A stretch of 64,000 nt of DNA from Fibrobacter sp. UWH6 (GCF_900142465.1 NZ_FRAX01000003.1:186001-250000), one strand, 5' to 3'. Positions 9,000 through 18,050 are shown, numbered from the stretch's first letter. The notes: a model not told the origin generated them from the sequence alone. Translations and numbers: made by a program.

Positions 9000-9025
9000 A
9001 GGACCTATGGTTAGGTCCTTTTTTT
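9000..9025 (+). terminator. Intrinsic terminator overlapping the next start codon
   Basis: A perfect 8-bp stem AGGACCTA (9000-9007) / TAGGTCCT (9012-9019) with a 4-base loop and seven T (9019-9025). It ends the epimerase transcript. The ATG (9007-9009) of the next gene begins in the last stem base and runs into the loop, and the T-run encodes part of that gene's signal peptide. Confidence 0.85.
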
Positions 9026-10041
9026 ATACGCTCCTGATTTTATCGATTGGCGTTTTTGCCGCCGATGTTTCAGCCCCCAAGGGTAACGTCCGTAACGTTA
9101 CCGTCAACGACTTTATGCCCCACCAGGCAACCACCAAGGAATTCAACGAAACCTGGAGCTACCAGTTTGTCTTCGACAACGGCACCCGAGCCTTCGTGAA
9201 CTTTGGTCTGATGCACATCCCCGGCACCGGCCGCAAGAACACCACCGAAATGTCCTTCTGGAATTTCAAGGGAAAGTCCTACACTATCGGCCGCCAGTAC
9301 CCCCCGGAACGACTCCAGCCCATAAAAGAAAAGAACACCATCAACATCAAGAACGAATACCTGATGGAAAACAAGCCGGGCAAGGGACACCGTGTACTGT
9401 TCACTGCCGACAAGAACGGCAAGTGGTTCCTGGACCTGACATTTGAATCCGCGGAACAGGGCAAGGTCTTGGGCGACGGTGTCTGGAAAGTGGGTAACGA
9501 AAAATTCGGACAATACATCCACATTCCCTATGGCCGCGTATCCGGCCGCATCGGCTATAACGAAGACACCCTGACGGTGAAGGGCTATGCCTACATGGAT
9601 CAGACCTGGCAAACGGTTCAGGCCACGGACCTGGCCATCCGTTCCGTCAACTTCAGTACCAACAGCCGCAGCCCCCTTTATGCCGGCCGCATTTCCATGA
9701 CCAAGGACGGAAAGCTACTGGGCTACGCCATTTACAATGGCGCCGAGGGAACGAAGGTTGTCACCCCCAAGGAAGTGAAGGAAGGCGATGCCGCCTATAA
9801 CGGGAAGGACTTCCCGAAGGGTTCGTTAAACTTTTTATGGAACGAAGAGAACGTTCCCCAATTGCAGTTTAATGCAGCCAAGCCTTTCCAGAAGGCTAGT
9901 ATCCTGGACAAGGTGGACGGCTGGTTCGCCAAGAAGGCTTTCAAGATTGCCGCAGGCGGCGAGGTGTTCTTCTACCGCGGACGTAGCGACTTGAACAGCG
10001 GTAAAAAACTGGATTGGTGTATTACAGGAGCCAAGGACTAA
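9007..10041 (+). CDS. Secreted CrtC/AttH/Svf1-like (lipocalin-fold) protein
   Basis: A 344-residue protein with a signal peptide (MVRSFFYTLLILSIGVFA, cleaved near residue 18) and a beta-rich body. The segment GRVSGRIGYN...VKGYAYMDQTW resembles the core of the CrtC / AttH / Svf1 lipocalin-like group, where a Gly-x-Gly-Tyr-x-Asp-x-x-Trp stretch is conserved. Members bind or modify lipids or isoprenoids; no specific substrate is implied here. Start and ribosome site (AGGA) both lie inside the terminator hairpin of the preceding gene, so folding of the RNA should hide them. The short spacer between AGGA and ATG (three bases) is also unusual. Confidence 0.55.
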   Translation: MVRSFFYTLLILSIGVFAADVSAPKGNVRNVTVNDFMPHQATTKEFNETWSYQFVFDNGTRAFVNFGLMHIPGTGRKNTTEMSFWNFKGKSYTIGRQYPPERLQPIKEKNTINIKNEYLMENKPGKGHRVLFTADKNGKWFLDLTFESAEQGKVLGDGVWKVGNEKFGQYIHIPYGRVSGRIGYNEDTLTVKGYAYMDQTWQTVQATDLAIRSVNFSTNSRSPLYAGRISMTKDGKLLGYAIYNGAEGTKVVTPKEVKEGDAAYNGKDFPKGSLNFLWNEENVPQLQFNAAKPFQKASILDKVDGWFAKKAFKIAAGGEVFFYRGRSDLNSGKKLDWCITGAKD

Positions 10042-10056
10042 CCTGGCAAAGATGTT

Positions 10057-10839
10057 ATGACAAAATTTCGCCCTTGTATAGACCTGCACGACGGCAAGGT
10101 CAAGCAGATTGTAGGAAGTTCCCTAAATGATTCGGGAGCGGGCCTCAAGACCAATTTTGAAACGGACCGTTCTTCTGCCTGGTTCGCCGAACTTTACAAG
10201 AAAGACGGCATCAAGGGTGGACATGTCATTATGCTGGGCAAGGGAAACGTTGAAGCCGCAAAGGCTGCCCTGGCCGCTTACCCCGGCGGACTGCAAGTAG
10301 GTGGAGGCATCTCTGCCGATAACGCCAAGGAATATCTGGATGCAGGTGCAAGTCATGTCATCGTCACCAGTTGGATATTCCCCGAAGGCAAACTGGACCG
10401 CGAACGCCTGGAAGCATTGGTCGCTGTAACCGGCAAGGAACATCTGGTTCTAGACTTGAGCTGCAAGCGCACCAACGAACCCGGCTCCGAACCCCAATGG
10501 AGCATTGCCACAAACCGCTGGCAAACCCTTATCGATATTCAAATTACGCCAGAAAACCTGCAGGACCTGGCCCGTTATTGCAATGAATTCCTGGTTCATG
10601 CCGCAGACGTCGAAGGCAAGCAGCAGGGTATGGACGACGACCTGATCCGGTTCCTGTCTAAGCACAGCCCCATCAAGGTCACCTACGCAGGTGGCGCCAA
10701 GTGCCTCGCCGACCTGGAACATTGCAAAGAAATTTCTGACGGAAAAATTGACCTCACCATCGGAAGCGCACTGGACCTTTTCGGTGGCAAAGGAGTAAAG
10801 TATGACGAATGCGTCAAATTCAACCAAGCTCAAGGCTAA
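10057..10839 (+). CDS. hisA: Eukaryote-type HisA isomerase (ProFAR isomerase)
   Basis: A 260-residue TIM-barrel isomerase of histidine biosynthesis that converts ProFAR to PRFAR. FRPCIDLHDGKVKQIVG at the N-terminus holds the catalytic Asp, and LQVGGGISADNAKEYLDAGA is the phosphate-binding half. The spacing and the Cys after FRP follow the plant/fungal HIS6 type rather than the classical bacterial HisA. It is not beside other his genes. The glycosyltransferase start lies inside its 3' end (38-bp overlap), so the two are coupled. Confidence 0.85.
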   Translation: MTKFRPCIDLHDGKVKQIVGSSLNDSGAGLKTNFETDRSSAWFAELYKKDGIKGGHVIMLGKGNVEAAKAALAAYPGGLQVGGGISADNAKEYLDAGASHVIVTSWIFPEGKLDRERLEALVAVTGKEHLVLDLSCKRTNEPGSEPQWSIATNRWQTLIDIQITPENLQDLARYCNEFLVHAADVEGKQQGMDDDLIRFLSKHSPIKVTYAGGAKCLADLEHCKEISDGKIDLTIGSALDLFGGKGVKYDECVKFNQAQG

Positions 10840-12241
10840 CGAAAAGTTGGACAGCCGCCCGAATATTTTCGGACGCACCGTCACCAGTACTTTCCGCAAG
10901 GAATACGGCATCAAGCACAAGCCCCCTGGCAACATTCGCACTTGCTGGATTCCGCCCATCGTTTTCGGTTCCGCCCTGCTGAACCTGCCCAAGCTTCTGA
11001 AGCTTCGCTTTCACCTGAAGAAGGAACGCAAGGAACGTCTAAGCAAGAATCCAGACGACGTTAGCGTGCTGTACTACTCCGACAACCTGGATGAGACTAA
11101 CGGCATCGCCAACAACCTGCGCAACGTGATTCCCTATATGCGTGCTCACGGTCTGAAAGCCTTCCTGGCAGGCAGCGCCTTTAATACCCGCCCCTGCGGC
11201 GTGGTCGAAAACAGCTACTGCATGTTGCTGCCCCGCATGTTCAGCATGGAACAGCTGGGATACGCCAACAGCGAACTGGCTATCCCCCGCGTAGGTCCGG
11301 TACTCCGCTTGATGAAGCGCTACCCTGTAGACATTATCGAGCTGGAAACTCCCAGCCCCGGAGCCTGGCTGATTGCCATTTGCGGTATCATTGCCGGCGT
11401 GAAGGTCATGAGCCATTACCGCACCGACGTTCCCCAGTACACCCGCACCTTGGTGAAGGCCAAGTGGATGCACGCCTACGTGCTCTGGCTGATGCAGGTA
11501 TTCTACTGGATGGCCCGCCCCGTCATTAGCCCCTGCGACGACTATTCCGATGCCCTGGTAAATGAGCTGAAGGTTCCCCGCGACCAGGTGAAGCTGATGC
11601 CCCGCGGACTCCCCCTGGAACGATTCCAACCCGATATGCGCGGCAAGGGAACCTGGGAAAAGTTCGGCAGCACTCGCGAACAGCGTAAGGTTCGTTTCGC
11701 CTTTATCGGTCGAATCTCCAAGGAAAAGAATCTGGAATTCCTGAATAACGTGTGGAAGAAATTCGCTGCCCGCCACGACGACGTGGAACTGATGTACGTT
11801 GGCTACGGCTGGTATCTGGAAGAAATCAAGAAGTACTTTGAAGGGGACAAGTCTGTCAGCTTTGCAGGCGAGCAGGGTGGCGAAACCTTGTCAGGCCTGT
11901 ATGCCGACGCTGACTTCTTCCTGTTCCCCAGTACCACGGACACCTTCGGAAATGTGGTGGTAGAAGCCATGTCTACGGGAACTCCGGCTGTGGTCAGCAA
12001 CTATGGCGGCCCCCGCAATATCGTAGACAACGAAAAGTACGGCTGGATTCTCCCCATCGAAGAAGACAAGTGGCTTGACGCTCTCGAAAACTGCCGCACC
12101 CTGAAACTGGAACGCGAATCCGGCTACGAACAGATGCGCAAGGATTGCCATGAACGCAGCAAGCGTTACACCCTGGAAAATTCCAGCAAGTCCCAGTTCG
12201 AATTCTTCCGTCAGGTGGCAAAGAAGCACTACAAGCTGTAA
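10802..12241 (+). CDS. GT4-type glycosyltransferase
   Basis: A 479-residue retaining glycosyltransferase with a GT-B fold. The C-terminal nucleotide-sugar domain shows FIGRISKEKNLEFL (about 300-313) and FPSTTDTFGNVVVEAMSTGT (about 378-397), which holds the E-x7-E region. The central LPRGLPLERFQP is typical of GT4 enzymes acting on lipid acceptors. The first 50 residues form an extra basic leader. An excellent AAAGGAG site sits ten bases before ATG 10802, within hisA. Heptamer repeats begin directly after the stop. Confidence 0.85.
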   Translation: MTNASNSTKLKANEKLDSRPNIFGRTVTSTFRKEYGIKHKPPGNIRTCWIPPIVFGSALLNLPKLLKLRFHLKKERKERLSKNPDDVSVLYYSDNLDETNGIANNLRNVIPYMRAHGLKAFLAGSAFNTRPCGVVENSYCMLLPRMFSMEQLGYANSELAIPRVGPVLRLMKRYPVDIIELETPSPGAWLIAICGIIAGVKVMSHYRTDVPQYTRTLVKAKWMHAYVLWLMQVFYWMARPVISPCDDYSDALVNELKVPRDQVKLMPRGLPLERFQPDMRGKGTWEKFGSTREQRKVRFAFIGRISKEKNLEFLNNVWKKFAARHDDVELMYVGYGWYLEEIKKYFEGDKSVSFAGEQGGETLSGLYADADFFLFPSTTDTFGNVVVEAMSTGTPAVVSNYGGPRNIVDNEKYGWILPIEEDKWLDALENCRTLKLERESGYEQMRKDCHERSKRYTLENSSKSQFEFFRQVAKKHYKL

Positions 12242-12242
12242 G

Positions 12243-12389
12243 GTTCGAGGCACGAGGCCCCGGGTTTCAGGTACGAGGTATGAGGGCGGAGCCTGCGGCT
12301 CCTTTGAGCTAGATAATCGCGCCGAAGGCGCCTAATCTTAACTCACCGCTCAAAACTCATTGCTTACGACTCTTCACGGTTCACTCTTT
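12243..12389 (+). repeat. Heptamer repeats with a covarying hairpin element, mutY leader
   Basis: Three parts are visible. 12243-12286 is built of AGGTACG-like heptamers. 12271-12309 is one copy of the dispersed element GAGGTATGAGG-stem-loop-TTTGAG, with stem GGAGCC/GGCTCC and loop TGC. A second hairpin GCGCC-GAA-GGCGC follows at 12319-12331. 12341-12389 consists of seven consecutive ACTCNNN-like heptamers ending exactly at the mutY start. Confidence 0.75.
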
Positions 12390-13472
12390 ATGTTTTCTCG
12401 CGAATTAAAGAGACTGCGCGATTGGTTCATCAAGAATGCGGCGGAACTTCCGTGGCGTCCTTCCGATGTTTGCGATTTCCGTGATCCCTATGCCGTGTGG
12501 ATTAGCGAGACCATGTTGCAGCAGACCCAGGTGTCTACAGTAAAGGATTACTTCACGCGATGGATGAAGAGATTCCCGAATGTGAAGACATTGGCCGCCG
12601 CCGAGGAAGAGGAAGTCTTTAAGTACTGGCAGGGACTCGGGTATTACAGCAGAGCCAGCAACATCCTGAAGACCGCAAGAATCGTAACCGAAAATTGCGC
12701 TGGAGTCATGCCCGCCACCCGCAAGGAACTGGAAGCATTACCAGGTATCGGCGCCTACACGGCAGGAGCAATTCTAAGCCTCGCCTACCACAAACCTGAA
12801 GCCATCCTGGATGGAAATCTGGTCCGCGTATTTTCGCGTCTATACCTGCTGGATTTTCTGCCGACGGATTCCCGCGACAGTAACGAAACTTACTGGAACT
12901 ACGCCCGCGAAGTATCGGACCACCCCAAGGGATTTCTGCATAACGAAGCCCTGATGGAACTGGGCCGCACCACATGCAAGGTAAAATCCCCCGAATGTGA
13001 AAACTGCCCCCTACGCAGCGAATGCAAGGCCCACGCCGAAGGCCTCACACCATCATTTCCGCCATCCAAGAAGCACTTGCAAAAAGATTGGCACGGAACA
13101 GTCCTCGTAATCGAAAGCGCAGACAATAAGATTCTAACAGTTCACGGCGGGCAGAAATTCTTTAACAATCAGTTTGCGCTCCCCCACTACGAATCCCCGA
13201 GAAATGCGACGGTGGGTGTCCCTGCGGAAATGGCCTGCTATGGCATTACGGAATCTGCGGAACTTGTAGAGGATTGCGGTTCCTTTAAGCATAGCATTAC
13301 CGTACATAAGATGGACTGCCAAGTCCTTTATATAAAGTTAGCGGGACCATCCTGCGAACCCCATATAAAAAACAAAATGGAAATCCGCTGGATTGAAAAA
13401 GCCAGCGCCACAGAGGCACTGGCCAATAGTTTCAGCCTTAAGGCATTGAAGCTGGCTAAGGTTATTCCCTAG
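12390..13472 (+). CDS. mutY: A/G-specific adenine DNA glycosylase
   Basis: This 360-residue base-excision enzyme removes A opposite 8-oxoG. It shows the catalytic Glu in ISETMLQQTQV (about residue 37), the helix-hairpin-helix LPGIGAYTAGAILSLAY, the catalytic Asp in ILDGNLVRVFSR, and the [4Fe-4S] motif C-x6-C-x2-C-x5-C (about 200-216). A C-terminal MutT-like recognition domain (about 235-360) follows. ATG 12390 is preferred; an upstream TTG would read through the heptamer array. No ribosome site precedes it. Its TAG overlaps the TAG of the convergent barrel gene in CTAG. Confidence 0.93.
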   Translation: MFSRELKRLRDWFIKNAAELPWRPSDVCDFRDPYAVWISETMLQQTQVSTVKDYFTRWMKRFPNVKTLAAAEEEEVFKYWQGLGYYSRASNILKTARIVTENCAGVMPATRKELEALPGIGAYTAGAILSLAYHKPEAILDGNLVRVFSRLYLLDFLPTDSRDSNETYWNYAREVSDHPKGFLHNEALMELGRTTCKVKSPECENCPLRSECKAHAEGLTPSFPPSKKHLQKDWHGTVLVIESADNKILTVHGGQKFFNNQFALPHYESPRNATVGVPAEMACYGITESAELVEDCGSFKHSITVHKMDCQVLYIKLAGPSCEPHIKNKMEIRWIEKASATEALANSFSLKALKLAKVIP

Positions 13473-15175
13473 AAAGTTTTCTTTGCGGAACAGATAAAGC
13501 GTAAGGAGTTGTTGCTTGCGTTGGGAGCTTCCATGGTTTCGCTAGCCAAGACGTGCATCAAGGTTCCCGTCAGGTAAATCCCCTGCTTGGGGAACTGCTG
13601 TTCGAAAGAGGCATCCCAATACCAGTCGCCCTTGACCTCCAGAGGATTGGCGAAGCGGAGGTTCCACTGGGCATCGCTGCGATAATGGATAGAATGGCTA
13701 ACCTTGAAGGACTTTCGGATAAACCAGTCGGCGGCAAAGCCAACATAGTATTCAGCAGGGCTCACTTCGGCTTCGCCAAGGTCACCATCGATGCGTTCAA
13801 ATCCGGCTGAAGCCTTGAAGTTGAAAATCTTTTCGTACCACATGCCAAGCCAGAGTTCTGCAGTGACACCCTTCAGCCAGGAGTTGATTCGACCTACATC
13901 GCCATAGCGGACTTTGAATTTATTGTCCTCGGCGTAACGTTCGACTTCAAAGGTTTCGGCACCGTATTCGGTCCACACACTGGCACGGCCACCTACAGCT
14001 ACATTGCCCATGGTATCGACAAAGGCCATGTAAGCCTGCAGCAAATTCATCTGTCCATCTGCGGTCAGGTTGATTTCTTCCTTGCCGTAGATTTCCTTGG
14101 TATCGGCCAGAGGATTCAGGCGGGTGGCAGAAATATTCTTTACGCCAACCAGCGAACCCATATCCTTGGGCGTGGGAGCGTTAAACTGGATACTATCCTG
14201 CACCATCCAGTCACGTTCATTTATACCGAACATCACATCGGCAGTCAAACGTTTAACAGGTTGAATGCGCAGTTCCATGAAGGGCCAGAAAACTCGATCC
14301 TCTTCCAGTTCCGTGTATACGGCTCCAGAATCGTCAACGGCACGGAAGGCCAAGCCAGCAGAAATCTGGAACACTCCATCCTTGCAAGCCTTTCCGCATC
14401 GGTAATAAACGGATCCGTTCAGTTCCTTGCGGGTGCCGCGTTCCTCTTCCAGTTTGTTCTGATATTCAGCATCTTCGTATGCCACGGTGAGGCTAAGATT
14501 CATCACATCGACACGGCCTTCTACGCGGGGTTTGTTATGAACCGGAAGCCAGCGGGAAGTTTCAGAGAAAATCCAGTAGTATTCCTCACCAGCCAAAACG
14601 GAAGCGTCGATCAAGGAGTTGGTGTAACCGAGACCACCGTAGGCAGAACTGAAGAGAGGCCAGTTTTCACCAAAATGAGAATAACTATCATCCACCATTT
14701 TTCTTCGAGAAGGCATATACTTCTGAGAAAAATGGTCATCCTGGAAAAGTCGTGCCGTAGCCCAGAAGCCGTGGAAACTGGGAGTCCTGAAACCACCTTC
14801 CAGAATAGGAGTGTAGTTCGTGGGGCGATCCTTTTCTGAGGTAATGAAATCCTGATAGAGCATATCGCCCAGCTCGTTTCCCGTCTTCATCCAGATAGAG
14901 GGAGCCATGGGAGTCCAGGACATAATTCCTGTCATGCGATTGAAAAGCAGACGGTCGCGCAGCTTGGCAGGGCTCCACAATTCACTTTCGGAATGCATGC
15001 CGCCAGCGCCCAGGATTCGATCATAGATAAAAGTGGGGCCACCAATAAGGAACGTTCCGTCAGCGCGGAGTTCTGCTTCCATGCCTTCCATTTCTGCGGG
15101 GATAATGGAGGGAACCGTTTCAGTAGCGAAGGCAGCGACACTGGTCAGGAGAAAAGCTTTCAAAAGGTGTTTCAT
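13469..15175 (-). CDS. Putative outer-membrane beta-barrel protein
   Basis: A 568-residue protein with a signal peptide (MKHLLKAFLLTSVAAFA) and a C-terminal Phe, as in barrel proteins recognised by BAM. The body is rich in alternating aromatic strands (WYWDASFEQQFPKQ; FFEWIFSETSRW-like stretches). I do not recognise the family; it may be Fibrobacter-specific. It is the last gene of fmt-rsmB-15780-15175, its ATG overlapping the previous TAA by one base (TAATG). Confidence 0.6.
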   Translation of the reverse strand: MKHLLKAFLLTSVAAFATETVPSIIPAEMEGMEAELRADGTFLIGGPTFIYDRILGAGGMHSESELWSPAKLRDRLLFNRMTGIMSWTPMAPSIWMKTGNELGDMLYQDFITSEKDRPTNYTPILEGGFRTPSFHGFWATARLFQDDHFSQKYMPSRRKMVDDSYSHFGENWPLFSSAYGGLGYTNSLIDASVLAGEEYYWIFSETSRWLPVHNKPRVEGRVDVMNLSLTVAYEDAEYQNKLEEERGTRKELNGSVYYRCGKACKDGVFQISAGLAFRAVDDSGAVYTELEEDRVFWPFMELRIQPVKRLTADVMFGINERDWMVQDSIQFNAPTPKDMGSLVGVKNISATRLNPLADTKEIYGKEEINLTADGQMNLLQAYMAFVDTMGNVAVGGRASVWTEYGAETFEVERYAEDNKFKVRYGDVGRINSWLKGVTAELWLGMWYEKIFNFKASAGFERIDGDLGEAEVSPAEYYVGFAADWFIRKSFKVSHSIHYRSDAQWNLRFANPLEVKGDWYWDASFEQQFPKQGIYLTGTLMHVLASETMEAPNASNNSLRFICSAKKTF

Positions 15176-15780
15176 TACCAGAGACTCCTTTCAACATAAA
15201 TACCGACAGTCAGAACGTCAGATCGACGAGGCAAGGTCCAAATTTCTTCGTAGATAACATTCAAACCGACATTGAACTTTTGGTATTTCCACAGCGGAAC
15301 ACTAAAGCGTCCGTACCAGCCGAATTCGGTTTCGTTATCCCCCAGGGTGCCACCCGGTTTTCTGTAAAGTTCATCCTTGTCCACACCATCATCCAGGTCA
15401 GCGCGAACCCAATTGCAGGCGAAACCCGCTCCCAGGACAATGGGGCGAATCTTGGACCACTTCCAATCCAAGCCCAGGCGACCTGTAAACTGATGAGCAC
15501 CGTCAAAGGAGATGTCATCGGGGCGAGGCTCGAAATAGGAATAGTTAAACATGACGATACCGTCTACGTTATCCCAGTAGGTATAGCGGAAACTGATTCC
15601 TGCATAATAGGTATTCTGTACAGCATCGGCCAAGGAACCCCAAGGGTAAACTTCACCACCTTCAATAGCCAGGTAGGCCTTGGAGAAAGCTACGTCTGTG
15701 GGGTTCTGAACCAAGTCTGCTGGGGTCTGGGACAAAGCCATAGACACCGCAAGAGCCAACAACAAGAAGATCTTTTTCAT
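15175..15780 (-). CDS. Putative small outer-membrane barrel protein
   Basis: A 201-residue protein with a signal peptide (MKKIFLLLALAVSMALS) and beta-strand alternation (GISFRYTYWDNVDGIVMFNY; GRLGLDWKWSKIRPIVLGAG). It ends in V-E-R-S-L-W, an aromatic C-terminus like barrel proteins. It is smaller than its neighbour and may form a partner or lid. A good GAGG site precedes the ATG, which lies 15 bases after the rsmB stop. I cannot assign a specific function. Confidence 0.6.
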   Translation of the reverse strand: MKKIFLLLALAVSMALSQTPADLVQNPTDVAFSKAYLAIEGGEVYPWGSLADAVQNTYYAGISFRYTYWDNVDGIVMFNYSYFEPRPDDISFDGAHQFTGRLGLDWKWSKIRPIVLGAGFACNWVRADLDDGVDKDELYRKPGGTLGDNETEFGWYGRFSVPLWKYQKFNVGLNVIYEEIWTLPRRSDVLTVGIYVERSLW

Positions 15781-15795
15781 AAAACCTCGTTAGGT

Positions 15796-17097
15796 CTACG
15801 GGTTCTTTACAAGAGCCTGGGCAAAGAAACCGTCAAAGCGGGAATCCTTATTGGCAGGAAGCACAGGGTCTCCAACCTTCACAAATTCAGGATGAGCCTT
15901 CACGAAGCGATTCACCACCTGGGTGGTTTCCAGCGGATCGGGGCTACAGGTGGCGTACACCAGGCGACCGCCAACAGCAAGGCGGGTGGCAGCAGCTTCA
16001 AGAATGCTGTACTGCAGTTCAGCCAATTCCTTAAAGGATTGAGGGCTCAAACGGTATACCACTTCGGGGCGGCGGGCAAGAACGCCCATGTTGCTGCAGG
16101 GAACATCCAAAAGAATTCGATCATAGGCAGAAGCCAATCGGGTGGAACCGCCAATATTCTTTGTAGCCTCAGCAGACTTCAGAGAAAGAACATCGATGCA
16201 GGATGTCTTAATGTTGGCAAGGCCCAGACGCTTTGCCAAATCCTGCATTTTCGCCATACGGTTTTCAGAAACATCGCTGGCGAGAATATCCAGACTGGGG
16301 TCCATTTCGGCCATGAGGGCGGACTTGCCACCGGGAGCGGCACAGGCATCCCAGACTTTTAAACCCGACTTAAGATCCAGCAGTTTAACCACTTCGTATG
16401 CGGAAGGATTCTGCAGACTGAATTCACCCTTGACGAAAGAGTCCGATTCCAGAACCGCTTTCAGCTTCGCATTTTCGGGAACCTCGATAAAACGGTCATA
16501 CAGGATAGAGGCGTTCTCGAAGCCAAGCTTCTGAGCCAACTTGGGAGCGTTAGTCTTCTGCAGGTTTACGCGAAGCCATTCTGCAGGGCGGGCCAAAGTA
16601 GTGCGGGCAATTTCTTCGGCGCGGTCGCCACCGTAAATATCAAACCAGCGACGTACCAACCATTCAGGCACAGAGTTTTCGATGGAAACCTTACGGACTC
16701 GCTGAGGAGGCAGTTCCGGCAAGCCGTTGCGACGGGCTCCGCGAAGAACTCCGTTTACAAGGCTGGCGGTTCCATCCCCAAGGCCAACAGCTTTTGCAAG
16801 GTCAGCACTTGTGGCAATGGCGGCGTAATCAGGGACGTTCATGTACAACATCTGCACAAGGCCCATTGCGATAATGGTACCCGCTTCTTCAGAAGGCATG
16901 CGCTTGGTCAAATGCTTGATGACGTACAGCAAGTACAAATACCTGCGGCACACGCCCAAGGCAAGTTCCATGGCAAAAGGAGAAAGTCCACCTTCCTTGA
17001 TGAAAGCACCATCCCTCTGCCACTGCAAAAGAACGCGGTAGGCGTCCTTACGTTCCTTCAGGGGATCCACATATTTCTGGCCTTGTACCGCGTCCAT
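15796..17097 (-). CDS. rsmB: 16S rRNA (cytosine-5) methyltransferase, RsmB type
   Basis: A 433-residue SAM-dependent m5C methyltransferase, with an N-terminal NusB-like helical domain (about 1-150) and a C-terminal Rossmann domain. Motifs: SAM loop DACAAPGGKSALMAEMDP, PCS (motif IV Cys) in LLDVPCSNMGVLARRPEV, and TCS (nucleophile Cys) in YATCSPDPLETTQVV. ATG 17097 is chosen because GAGG, overlapping the fmt stop, sits six bases upstream; the TTG further up lacks a site. It follows fmt, an arrangement common in many bacteria. Confidence 0.92.
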   Translation of the reverse strand: MDAVQGQKYVDPLKERKDAYRVLLQWQRDGAFIKEGGLSPFAMELALGVCRRYLYLLYVIKHLTKRMPSEEAGTIIAMGLVQMLYMNVPDYAAIATSADLAKAVGLGDGTASLVNGVLRGARRNGLPELPPQRVRKVSIENSVPEWLVRRWFDIYGGDRAEEIARTTLARPAEWLRVNLQKTNAPKLAQKLGFENASILYDRFIEVPENAKLKAVLESDSFVKGEFSLQNPSAYEVVKLLDLKSGLKVWDACAAPGGKSALMAEMDPSLDILASDVSENRMAKMQDLAKRLGLANIKTSCIDVLSLKSAEATKNIGGSTRLASAYDRILLDVPCSNMGVLARRPEVVYRLSPQSFKELAELQYSILEAAATRLAVGGRLVYATCSPDPLETTQVVNRFVKAHPEFVKVGDPVLPANKDSRFDGFFAQALVKNP

Positions 17098-17105
17098 CTT
17101 AGCCT

Positions 17106-18032
17106 CTAGCAAAAGGAAAGTCCATCATGATTCTGGATGCCACGCATAAAGTCAGCCACCGGCATAGGCTTCTTGCCTTCTGCCTGAATTTCAATCACTT
17201 CCAGAAGACCTTCACCGGTACCCACATAGAAACGTTTGTCCTTGAAGGCCACTGCGCCCGGAGTCAGGCTGGGGCCGTTTTCCGGAGTGTCGGTGACGCG
17301 GAGGTAAACCATGCGGCCACCCAGCTTGCCATATCCACCGGGCCACGGATTGAAAGCGCGAATGCGGTTGTGAATGACGCGAGCCGGCAGGTTGAAGTCA
17401 ATGAGACCTTCTTCCTTCTTCAGCTTGGGTGCGCCAGAAGCCAGGGCGTGATCCTGGGTCAAATCCTTTTCGGTACCGGTAATGAGCTGGTTGATAGCAT
17501 CGTCCAGAGCTTCGCAACCGGGAGCCACCATCTTTTCCAGCAAGGAGGCGGTAGTGTCCTGATGGTCGATAATGATTTCGCGCTGGGCAAGAATAGGACC
17601 GTGGTCCATCTTTTCATCCAGACGGAAAACGGTAACGCCAGTTGCAGGCAGGCCGTCGGCAATGGCGCGCTGTACAGGAGCGGCTCCACGATACTTAGGC
17701 AACATGCTGCCGTGAACGTTTACGGCACCGAACTTGGCAACGCCCAGAATGTTCTTGGGCAGGATGGAGTAAGCCACCACCACAAAAAGATCTGCACCAA
17801 AGGCGCGGAGTTCTTCTTCAAATCCCGGGGCCTTCAAATCCGTAGGCTGCAAAACCGGCAGGCCATATTCCAGAGCCAGGCTCTTCACAGGCGGAGGAGT
17901 CAGCACGCGGCCACGACCAGCGGGGCGATCCGGCTGAGTTACAACACCAACTACATCAGCGAAGTCACTTTCTTTCAAGTGCTTCAAGAAACAAGCCGCA
18001 AATTCCGGCGTACCCATAAATACAATTTTCAT
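17106..18032 (-). CDS. fmt: Methionyl-tRNA formyltransferase
   Basis: A 308-residue enzyme formylating initiator Met-tRNA. MKIVFMGTPEFAACFLKHL at the start, VTQPDRPAGRGRVLTPPPVK (10-formyl-THF region), HGSMLPKYRGAAPVQRAI (catalytic Asn-His-Asp area, here V-N-V-H-G-S) and AFNPWPGGY in the C-terminal tRNA-binding half all fit. The start at 18032 fits the family N-terminus; the longer frame reads into the repeat element. First gene of the fmt-rsmB-barrel unit. Confidence 0.95.
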   Translation of the reverse strand: MKIVFMGTPEFAACFLKHLKESDFADVVGVVTQPDRPAGRGRVLTPPPVKSLALEYGLPVLQPTDLKAPGFEEELRAFGADLFVVVAYSILPKNILGVAKFGAVNVHGSMLPKYRGAAPVQRAIADGLPATGVTVFRLDEKMDHGPILAQREIIIDHQDTTASLLEKMVAPGCEALDDAINQLITGTEKDLTQDHALASGAPKLKKEEGLIDFNLPARVIHNRIRAFNPWPGGYGKLGGRMVYLRVTDTPENGPSLTPGAVAFKDKRFYVGTGEGLLEVIEIQAEGKKPMPVADFMRGIQNHDGLSFC

Positions 18033-18050
18033 AGAAGACAATGTAGAAAA

